This document shows positions 57,761 to 64,000 of a DNA stretch of 64,000 nt, one piece after another. Where the stretch lies: NCBI RefSeq assembly GCF_002979415.1, contig NZ_PCOT01000008.1:1-64000 (forward strand), in the 5' to 3' direction. The notes under the pieces are model-generated. The model worked only from the letters and a program-made list of their open reading frames with translations, did not search any database and was not told the DNA's origin. The stretch's first letter is position 1. Every line of letters begins with the position of its first letter. This DNA comes from Microbacterium sp. MYb72 (GTDB lineage: Bacteria > Actinomycetota > Actinomycetes > Actinomycetales > Microbacteriaceae). A program made the translations under genes and the position numbers.

Positions 57761-59017
57761 TTACCGGACGTTCGCGTCGAGCCAGGGGACGGGGTTGATC
57801 GGGGTGCCGTTGATGTGCACCTCGAAGTGCAGGCACGAGCCGATGGTGTAGCCGGTGGTGCCGACTCGGCCCAGGAACTGGCCGGCCACGACGCGGTCGC
57901 CGGACTGGACCGCCCTGGTGCCGTAGTCCATGTGGCCGTAGAGGGTGGACACGGCGGAGCTGCCGCCGAACTCGTGCTGCACCTGGACGGTCACGCCGTA
58001 GCCGCCGTAGCTGTCCTGCGACATCGTGACGACGCCGTCGGCGGCCGCGTAGATCGGGGTTCCGACGGGGGCGGCGTAGTCCTGGCCCATGTGGCTGCGA
58101 CCGGGGCGGCTCGCGCCGAAGCCGTCGGTCATCGTGTACGAGCCGGCCGCCATGGGGATGATGACCTGGCCGGGCTGCGCGATCGGGACGATGCCGCTCT
58201 TCGCGGAGGCGGCGCTGGCGACGCGGATCTTCTCGATCTCGTCCGGGGTGGTCGCGGAGAAGTCGCCGCTCACCACGACGTCGGGCATGACGTCGGCGCT
58301 GGCCGTGTAGGTCTGGGCCTCGGCGCGGATGTCGGCCATCACCGACGAGGCTGCGGAGGCGGTGCCCGACTGCGCCATGCCCACGGCAGGCAGCGCGACG
58401 CCGCACACCAGGGTGGCGACGGCCAGTGCGGCCGTGGTCATCCGGCCGATCCGGCGTCGAGACGAGCTGCGCTCCGTGCGCGCGGCCACGGGAGCTGCGG
58501 ATGCCGGGCGCGAAGCGGATGCCGTCGCACGCACGCGGCGCGGACGAGCCTTGCGGCCGCGGGGGCTGCGGGCGGCGGCCGGCTCGGCGGCGTCGGAAGC
58601 GGGGGAGGAGGAGGCGTCCTCCTCGGCCGAGGGGGCCTCGTCGTCTGCGGTGACCTCATCTGCCGGCGCCTCGTCGACCGAGGGAGCAGCGTCTTCCTGA
58701 GTAGCGTCGTCCTGAGCAGCGTCGGCCGGCGCCTCGTCGACCGAGGGAGAATCCACGGCCGGGGCCTCATCGACAGCATCCGCCGGAGCGGAGATGACGT
58801 CCTGCTCGGCGGGAGCGGGAGTCTCCTGCGGCTCTGCGGACTCGGCGGCGATGGTCGCGGCCAGCGTCACGACGGCGGCGGCCTGCTCCACCGCGGCGGC
58901 CTGCTCGACGATCGGGGTCTGCTCCGTCACGACGGCTGCGGCATCCGGCGTCGCCTGGGCCCTGCGTCGGTCTCGTCGCAGCATGCCCGTCGGGACGACG
59001 GGGTCTGCAGAAGACAC
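57761..59017 (-). CDS. M23 family metallopeptidase (secreted, cell wall)
   Basis: 418 residues from the GTG at 59015-59017. An Ala/Glu/Asp-rich N-terminal region of about 180 residues, containing two copies of SVDEAPAD, precedes a signal-anchor-like helix (about 192-218, ALAVATLVCGVALPAVGMAQ). The peptidase domain (about 310-418) has the zinc ligands in SHMGQDYAAP and LHFEVHIN, with GHMDYG between them. It cleaves peptidoglycan cross-bridges. No Shine-Dalgarno precedes this GTG; a strong one lies 57 bases upstream, ahead of an in-frame ATC at 59068 (see findings). Confidence 0.9.
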   Translation of the reverse strand: MSSADPVVPTGMLRRDRRRAQATPDAAAVVTEQTPIVEQAAAVEQAAAVVTLAATIAAESAEPQETPAPAEQDVISAPADAVDEAPAVDSPSVDEAPADAAQDDATQEDAAPSVDEAPADEVTADDEAPSAEEDASSSPASDAAEPAAARSPRGRKARPRRVRATASASRPASAAPVAARTERSSSRRRIGRMTTAALAVATLVCGVALPAVGMAQSGTASAASSVMADIRAEAQTYTASADVMPDVVVSGDFSATTPDEIEKIRVASAASAKSGIVPIAQPGQVIIPMAAGSYTMTDGFGASRPGRSHMGQDYAAPVGTPIYAAADGVVTMSQDSYGGYGVTVQVQHEFGGSSAVSTLYGHMDYGTRAVQSGDRVVAGQFLGRVGTTGYTIGSCLHFEVHINGTPINPVPWLDANVR

Positions 59018-59235
59018 CTCGGTGAGAGGCGTGGAAGACAGCGCGGTTTCGGGTGATCGCGAAGTGATGGTGAAGCTCCTCGGGAGACGGACGCGTCCGT
59101 TATCAAGTTGTAACCATAAGCGAAGAATCCGCAGGTCTCAAATCGAGAGCGGATGCTGTGCGGCGTCTATGCGTGAGGTATGCGCCGACCGGCCCCGTCC
59201 GGACAGGCGTCTCGGCTTCCTGACACAATGGACCC
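59018..59235. other. Divergent intergenic region between M23 peptidase and membrane protein genes
   Basis: 218 bases. GAGGAGC on the minus strand (59081-59075) is a strong ribosome site for the M23 gene, and a segment with ACTTGATAACGG on the minus strand may be its promoter. Nothing else is clear. Confidence 0.5.
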
Positions 59236-59841
59236 GTGCACGAGTCCAGGAAGCCGGCGGTTCTGCGCGGCTTCGCCGCATCGTCGCTGGCGATCTTCGC
59301 CGCTCTGGCCGGTCACCTGACCGGCGGTGGAACGATGCCGGGGCCCCTCGGAATCCTCGTGCCCTGGCTGCTGTCGCTCATGGTGTGCGTGCTCCTCGCG
59401 GGGCGCCGGCTCTCGGTCGTGCGGCTGAGCCTCTCGGTCGCGATCAGCCAGCTCCTGTTCCACGTCCTGTTCGTGCTGGGCACGATCACGCCGACCGGCG
59501 CGGTCGGCGGCCACGTCCACGGCGCTCCGCTGCAGCTCTCGCCCACCGACGGACTCTCCGCCGCCGTCGCCGCCGACGGACTCATGTGGTTCGGTCACGC
59601 GATCGCCGCGGTCGTCACGATCCTCGCACTGCACCGGGGCGAACGGCTCCTGCTGGGCCTGCGCGAACGGGCGGAGCTCAGCATCCGCTGGCTGCGCCGT
59701 CGTGTCGACGCGCTCGTCGCCATGCCTGCGCCGCCGCGCCCGCTCGCCGCTCCGGCATCCGACGAACCCGAGGCGCTCCGCGACCTCGCCCTCCGCTCAC
59801 CTCTCCACGGACGCGCCCCGCCGGCTCCCACCGCCGTCTGA
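59236..59841 (+). CDS. Multi-span membrane protein, likely copper-linked
   Basis: 201 residues from a GTG. Four hydrophobic segments (about 12-32, 36-56, 63-85, 112-135) and a basic, Pro/Ala-rich C-terminal tail. His residues lie in the loop GGHVHGAPL and in MWFGHA. I do not recognise the family. Position upstream of copC, PCuAC and DyP genes in the same orientation suggests a role in copper handling. Confidence 0.72.
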   Translation: MHESRKPAVLRGFAASSLAIFAALAGHLTGGGTMPGPLGILVPWLLSLMVCVLLAGRRLSVVRLSLSVAISQLLFHVLFVLGTITPTGAVGGHVHGAPLQLSPTDGLSAAVAADGLMWFGHAIAAVVTILALHRGERLLLGLRERAELSIRWLRRRVDALVAMPAPPRPLAAPASDEPEALRDLALRSPLHGRAPPAPTAV

Positions 59842-59963
59842 TCCGCGCCGTCCGCCCTCTCGGGCCCGTGACGGCGGCACTGTCGCGTGCGCACCGGCCC
59901 GCCGGGCACGCGATCCGCGTCCGCGGCGTCGACTCCCGACGCCCGTCGAGAGGTCTGTCATCC

Positions 59964-60575
59964 ATGTCCCCTGTCCGCAGATTCGCGGCGGGTGCACTGG
60001 CGGCGGCCGTCGTGATCCTCGCGACCGCCCTGCCCGCATCCGCCCACGACCAGCTCATCCAGAGCACCCCCGGAACCGACGAGCGTCTCGCCGCCCCTCC
60101 GGAGTCCGTCACGCTGACGTTCTCCGGGGAGCTGCTGATGCTCGGCGACTCGACGACGGGAGCCGTCGTGCTCCTCGTCGACGCCGAAGGGAAGAACTGG
60201 GTGTCCGGCGACCCGGTCGTGAACGGGAACACCGTCACGGCCGCCGTCGCAGAGGGCATGCCCGACGCGGGCTACCAGGTGCGGTGGCAGGTCGTCTCGG
60301 AGGACGGGCATCCGATCTCCGGCGTCGTGCCGTTCACCGTCGGGGACGGGTCTCCGATGGCGACAGCGAAGACGGATGCCGCGACCACCGACGCACCAGC
60401 GGATGACGCGGCGCAGACGGCCGACGAGGCCGACGGGATGCAGCGGACGCTGCTCGTCGGCGCCGGCGGAGCGGCCATCGCCGCTGCCGCCTTCCTCCTC
60501 TACAGATTCCTCCGTCGCCCCCGGGCGGCGGCCGCAGCGCCGGAATCCGGCGACTCTGCGGACACGCAACCGTGA
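59964..60575 (+). CDS. copC: CopC-domain copper resistance protein
   Basis: 203 residues. Signal peptide (about 1-29) ending in ASA, leaving HDQLIQSTPG so that the mature protein starts with the copper-binding histidine. The CopC beta-barrel (about 30-125) has PESVTLTFSGEL and the second ligand region EDGHPISGVVPF. A Thr/Ala/Asp linker and a C-terminal transmembrane helix (about 165-185) follow. It exports or buffers Cu(II) at the surface. The next gene starts 11 bases after its stop. Confidence 0.92.
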   Translation: MSPVRRFAAGALAAAVVILATALPASAHDQLIQSTPGTDERLAAPPESVTLTFSGELLMLGDSTTGAVVLLVDAEGKNWVSGDPVVNGNTVTAAVAEGMPDAGYQVRWQVVSEDGHPISGVVPFTVGDGSPMATAKTDAATTDAPADDAAQTADEADGMQRTLLVGAGGAAIAAAAFLLYRFLRRPRAAAAAPESGDSADTQP

Positions 60576-60586
60576 AAGGCCATTCC

Positions 60587-61123
60587 ATGAACACCGCACA
60601 GAAGTCCACCGTCCGTCTCACCGCCCTCATCGCCACGGCGCTCCTCGCTCTCACCGGCTGCGCCTCGACCGCGCCCTCGGCGGAGTCGTCGACGGCGCTC
60701 GCCGGGGACTCGGTCACGATCGAGGACGCCTGGGTCAAGTCCGCCGACGAGGGGATGTCGGCGGCCTTCGGCGAGCTCTCCAACAGCGGCGAGAAGGACG
60801 TGACCGTCGTCTCGGCGAAGACCGAGGCCTCGGGCATGGTCGAACTGCACGAGACCGTCGAGAACGAGTCGGGGGAGATGGTGATGCGCGAGAAGGACGG
60901 CGGCTTCGTCATCCCCGCCGGCGGCACGCTGACGCTCGAGCCCGGCGCGAACCACATCATGCTCATGGGCCTCTCGGCGCCGCTCAAGGCGGGCGACGAG
61001 GTGACGTTCACCCTCACCTTCTCCGACAAGTCGACCTACGAGTTCACCGCACCCGTGAAGGACTACACCGGCGCGAACGAGAACTACGAGGGCGGCGACG
61101 ACGACGGCAGCATGAACCACTGA
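60587..61123 (+). CDS. PCu(A)C family copper chaperone (lipoprotein)
   Basis: 178 residues. The lipobox LTGC places a lipidated cysteine near residue 22. The copper site H-(M)-x10-M-x21-H-x-M is visible: MVELHETV, EMVMREKDGG, and ANHIMLMG. Members pass Cu(I) to cytochrome oxidase or secreted enzymes. I use ATG 60587 (AAGG upstream); a GTG at 60572 overlapping the copC stop would add five residues. The stop overlaps the DyP start (TGATG). Confidence 0.92.
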   Translation: MNTAQKSTVRLTALIATALLALTGCASTAPSAESSTALAGDSVTIEDAWVKSADEGMSAAFGELSNSGEKDVTVVSAKTEASGMVELHETVENESGEMVMREKDGGFVIPAGGTLTLEPGANHIMLMGLSAPLKAGDEVTFTLTFSDKSTYEFTAPVKDYTGANENYEGGDDDGSMNH

Positions 61124-62349
61124 TGCGCGCGCCCGCTGAGGGCGCTCGTGCCGGCCGCACCGGCTCCACCCGGCGGCAGTTCCTCCTCGGAGGGGCTGTC
61201 GCCGGTGTGGGCGCCGCTGCGGCGGTCGGCATCGACATCGCCCTGAATCAGAAGGCGGCTCCGGCCGTCACGCCGTCCGCGCCGATGAACGGCGACGAGA
61301 AGGTCCCGTTCCACGGCATCCACCAGGCGGGCATCGACACGCCCGCCCAGGCCCACGGCATGTTCCTCGCCCTCGACCTGCACGACACCACGGACCGTGA
61401 GGGGGTGTCCAGGCTGATGCGGATCCTCACCGACGACGCGGCCCGGCTCACCCAGGGCGCCCCGGCGCTCGCGGACTCGGAGCCGGAGCTCGCCGCCAGC
61501 CCCGCCCGTCTGACCGTGACGTTCGGCTTCGGCCCGCGGCTGGTCGCGCGGGCCGGCGGCCCGGCCCCGACCTGGCTCGCGCCGCTCCCCGCGTTCGGGA
61601 TCGACGCGCTGCAGCCGGAGTTCTCCGACGGCGACCTGCTGCTCCAGGTCGCCGGAGACGATCCGCTCACGGTCGCCCACGCCGCACGGATGCTGCTCAA
61701 GGACTCGCGTTCGTTCGCTGCGCTGCGGTGGACCCAGACCGGGTTCCGCCGCGCGTACGGCACCGAGCGACCGGGCACCACGATGCGCAACCTCTTCGGC
61801 CAGGTCGACGGCACGGCCAACCCCGAGCCGGGGACGGCGGAGTTCGACCGGGTCGTGTGGGCGGACGACGGCTGGCTGTCCGGGGGCACCGGCCTCGTCA
61901 TCCGCCGCATCCGCATGGACCTCGACAAGTGGGACCGCCTCGACCGCGGGGGCCGCGAGGCCTCCGTCGGCCGGACGCTGGGGAACGGCGCCCCGCTCAC
62001 CGGCAGCGCGGAGCGCGACGAACCCGACTTCGAGGCGAAGACCGCGATCGGATTCCCCGTGATCCCGCAGTTCGCGCACATCCGCCGCGCCCGCGGCGAC
62101 GACGGGGAGAAGATCTTCCGGCGTGCGTACAACTACGACGAGAGGCCGTCGGGCGGCGGCATCTCGGAGTCGGGGCTCGTCTTCGTCTCGTTCCAGGCCG
62201 ACGTCGAGCGGCAGTTCACCCCCATGCAGCAGCGGCTCGCCGAGCTCGACCTGCTCAACGAGTGGACCACGCCCATCGGGTCTGCGGTGTTCGCGATCCC
62301 GCCCGGATGCGCGGAGGGCGGCTTCATCGGGGAGACGGTTCTCCGCTGA
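61123..62349 (+). CDS. Dye-decolorizing (DyP) peroxidase, Tat-exported (EfeB/DtpA-like)
   Basis: 408 residues. Tat signal TRRQFLLGG followed by a hydrophobic Ala/Gly core. The heme site is recognisable: the distal motif GQVDGTANP and the proximal histidine in PQFAHIRRARG. DyP enzymes oxidise dyes and phenols; the EfeB branch also takes up heme iron. Being translationally coupled to PCuAC and downstream of CopC, it resembles the copper-linked DtpA system described in Streptomyces more than an efe iron operon (no efeU or efeO is present). Confidence 0.92.
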   Translation: MRAPAEGARAGRTGSTRRQFLLGGAVAGVGAAAAVGIDIALNQKAAPAVTPSAPMNGDEKVPFHGIHQAGIDTPAQAHGMFLALDLHDTTDREGVSRLMRILTDDAARLTQGAPALADSEPELAASPARLTVTFGFGPRLVARAGGPAPTWLAPLPAFGIDALQPEFSDGDLLLQVAGDDPLTVAHAARMLLKDSRSFAALRWTQTGFRRAYGTERPGTTMRNLFGQVDGTANPEPGTAEFDRVVWADDGWLSGGTGLVIRRIRMDLDKWDRLDRGGREASVGRTLGNGAPLTGSAERDEPDFEAKTAIGFPVIPQFAHIRRARGDDGEKIFRRAYNYDERPSGGGISESGLVFVSFQADVERQFTPMQQRLAELDLLNEWTTPIGSAVFAIPPGCAEGGFIGETVLR

Positions 62350-62364
62350 CCGCGGAGAGAACAC

Positions 62365-62404
62365 GGATGCCGCGGCAGAGGTTGCTCTCGCTGCCGCGGC
62401 ATCC
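62365..62404. terminator. Terminator after the DyP gene
   Basis: GGATGCCGCGGCAG (62365-62378) pairs perfectly with CTGCCGCGGCATCC (62391-62404); CAC/GTG may extend the stem. It lies between two convergent genes. Confidence 0.8.
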
Positions 62405-62466
62405 CTGTGCTCGCGCTCATCGCCTGCGGGGTGTGCTCGCCTGCGGATCCGTGCCTGTGGCTGCGG

Positions 62467-63267
62467 TCAGCCCGGCATCCTGACGTCGTGCAGCACGCGT
62501 GCGCTCGTCAGCGCGGTGGCCCGCCGGGACAGCAGACGGATGCCGAGTGCCATGAGGTGGTTGACGCGGCCGGAGATCACGCTGGGTCGGCCGTTGCTGC
62601 GATCGAGCTCGCGGAACGCGGTGTCGATCACCTGCTCGGGGGTCTGCTGCCGGCCGACGGAGGCGGCGTCGGTGCCGACCACGTCGAAGAACTCGGTCTT
62701 CGTCGCTCCGGGGCTCACCGCGAGGACGCGCAGTCCGGTGCCCCGTGCCTCGGCCCAGAGCGCTTCGGTGAAGCTCAGCACGAAGGCCTTGGTCGCGCCG
62801 TACACGGCCATGCCCGGCGTCGGCTGGTACGCCGCAGTGCTCGCGACCGTGACGAGGGCGCCCCGGCCCCGGAGCAGCTGGGGCATGAAGAGGCGGGAGA
62901 GCTCGACCAGCGTGCCCACATTGAGCTGGATCTCGCTCGTCATCCGCTCGGGGTCGACCGTGTCGAAGGCGCCGTGGGTGCCGAAGCCGGCGTTGTTGAC
63001 CAGCGAGGTGACGCGGATGCCGCGGCGGTCGAGCTCCCCGTGCAGGGCGGCTGCCGCTCCGGCGATGCTGAGGTCGGCGGCGACGACCTCGACCGCGACT
63101 CCGGCGGAGGCGCGCAGCTCGGCGGCGAGGGCCTCGAGGCGGTCGACGCGGCGGGCCACGAGGACGAGGTTCGAGCCGCGGGAGGCGAATCGGCGGGCGA
63201 ACTCGACCCCGAGGCCGGCGCTGGCGCCGGTGATGAGGGTGGTTCCACCGCGGAGGTCGAGTGTCAT
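62467..63267 (-). CDS. Short-chain dehydrogenase/reductase (SDR)
   Basis: 266 residues. Classical SDR with the NAD(P) site TLITGASAGLGVEFA, NNAGFG, the catalytic serine in VASTAAYQ and Y-x-x-x-K in YGATKAF. The substrate is not predictable. It is divergent from a TetR gene with a paired operator between, so it is probably controlled by that regulator. Confidence 0.92.
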   Translation of the reverse strand: MTLDLRGGTTLITGASAGLGVEFARRFASRGSNLVLVARRVDRLEALAAELRASAGVAVEVVAADLSIAGAAAALHGELDRRGIRVTSLVNNAGFGTHGAFDTVDPERMTSEIQLNVGTLVELSRLFMPQLLRGRGALVTVASTAAYQPTPGMAVYGATKAFVLSFTEALWAEARGTGLRVLAVSPGATKTEFFDVVGTDAASVGRQQTPEQVIDTAFRELDRSNGRPSVISGRVNHLMALGIRLLSRRATALTSARVLHDVRMPG

Positions 63268-63293
63268 GGTGCAGTCCTTCGGTCATGTCGACA

Positions 63294-63348
63294 ATGTAGG
63301 CAGTGACATCATTGTGCACGCGCTCTCTCTTGTTGTCAATGCCTACAT
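63294..63348. promoter_or_regulatory. Inverted-repeat operator between SDR and TetR genes
   Basis: ATGTAGGCAGTGACA (63294-63308) and TGTCAATGCCTACAT (63334-63348) are complementary at 14 of 15 positions across a 25-base spacer. The arms flank the likely divergent promoters and are good candidates for TetR operator sites. Confidence 0.7.
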
Positions 63349-63365
63349 CGAGATAGGATCGACGG

Positions 63366-63968
63366 GTGCCCCCGCAGCCCTATCACCACGGCGATCTCCG
63401 CCGCACGCTCCTCGAGGCCGCCAGGTCGAGCATCGAGAGCGACGGCGTCGAGGCCCTGTCGCTGCGGCAGCTCGCCCGCGAGGCCGGGGTCAGCCATGCG
63501 GCTCCCAGCAGGCACTTCCGTGACAAGCAGGCCCTGCTCGACGCCCTCGCCGAAGACGGGTTCACCCGGCTCGCGGCGGTGCTGGACGAGGCCGCCGGCA
63601 TGGAGGCGACGACGGGGGAGAAGGTGCGGGGCCGGTTCGACGCTCTCACCGCGGCCTACGTCGACTTCGCCCTCGAGCAGCCGATCCTGCTCGGCCTGAT
63701 GTTCGGGATGAAGCACGCGCCCGACGCGCGCGCAGAGCTCATCGCGGCTGGTCAGGCGTCGATGGAGGTCACCGTGCGGGTCGTGATCGCGGCGCAGGAG
63801 AGCGGGATCATCCGCGCGGGAGATCCCCATCGCATCGCGCTCACGGCGTTCGCGACGTTCCACGGCATCGCGACCCTCGCCTCCGGGGGGCTCCTCGACG
63901 GCGTACCGGCCGCCGAGCTGGTCGCCGACGCGCGCGACCTGCTGTGGACCGGCATCCGCGCGGAGTGA
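63366..63968 (+). CDS. TetR family transcriptional regulator
   Basis: 200 residues from GTG 63366. The helix-turn-helix (about 8-55) shows LLEAARSSIESDGVEALSLR and LAREAGVSHAAPSRHF; the C-terminal ligand domain resembles the WHG type, with FALEQPILLGLMFG. It probably represses the divergent SDR gene and itself. The start is GTG because the next Met is far inside the DNA-binding domain. Confidence 0.9.
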   Translation: MPPQPYHHGDLRRTLLEAARSSIESDGVEALSLRQLAREAGVSHAAPSRHFRDKQALLDALAEDGFTRLAAVLDEAAGMEATTGEKVRGRFDALTAAYVDFALEQPILLGLMFGMKHAPDARAELIAAGQASMEVTVRVVIAAQESGIIRAGDPHRIALTAFATFHGIATLASGGLLDGVPAAELVADARDLLWTGIRAE

Positions 63969-64000
63969 TGTACGGCGGGATCCCTGCGCTGCGGCGTCAG

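Noticed and set aside
61123..62349. EfeB of an iron-uptake efeUOB operon
   Set aside because: No efeU or efeO nearby; neighbours are copper proteins, so the DtpA-like assignment is preferred though not proven.

Overview
The window is a high-G+C actinobacterial chromosome segment spanning the replication origin. Gene order (rpmH-dnaA-dnaN-recF-DUF721-gyrB-gyrA-DUF3566, then tRNA-Ile, tRNA-Ala and the crgA/sortase/trpG/pknB-pknA-pbpA-rodA-pstP-fhaB-fhaA block) and protein sequences fit Microbacteriaceae, most likely Microbacterium. The genus is an inference from remembered family sequences, not from a search.

Layout. 1-3637 (minus strand): two parS sites, then rsmG, jag, yidC, yidD, rnpA, rpmH, all read leftward. 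3638-5885: oriC, split around dnaA, with at least eight DnaA boxes. 5886-14214: replication and gyrase genes read rightward. 14266-19840: VIT-type transporter, a two-component system with a DUF4097 protein, two tRNAs, and MerR and VOC genes. 19957-23886: XRE/MmyB regulator, ilvD and a LacI regulator. 24076-30096: one very large secreted GH92 glycosidase with an LAxTG wall anchor. 30160-31886: a compact retron-like module, made of a reverse transcriptase with a 120-residue N-terminal extension preceded by a 167-nt region with paired a1/a2 ends. 31910-46826: metabolic and surface genes, including an LAxTG Ig-repeat protein beside a large LuxR regulator, a DAHP synthase with an aromatic leader peptide, Nudix, YbaK, cyclophilin, rhomboid, CrgA, a class E sortase and a TrpG/PabA-type amidotransferase. 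46878-55775: the conserved growth and division cluster of Ser/Thr kinases, phosphatase, PBP, RodA and FHA proteins, read leftward. 56232-63968: tRNA-Leu, a phosphopantetheinyl transferase, a RibD-like reductase, an M23 peptidase, a copper-handling/DyP peroxidase operon, and a divergent SDR/TetR pair.

Genes that work together. oriC, DnaA, the sliding clamp, RecF and gyrase sit beside the parS sites. The kinase cluster controls peptidoglycan synthesis and division next to CrgA. The class E sortase probably anchors the two LAxTG proteins. The LacI protein probably controls the GH92 gene through a 16-bp palindrome. CopC, PCuAC and DyP form a copper/peroxidase unit. The most interesting item is the retron-like module: the reverse transcriptase motifs and the a1/a2 inverted repeat are both visible, and no separate effector gene is adjacent.
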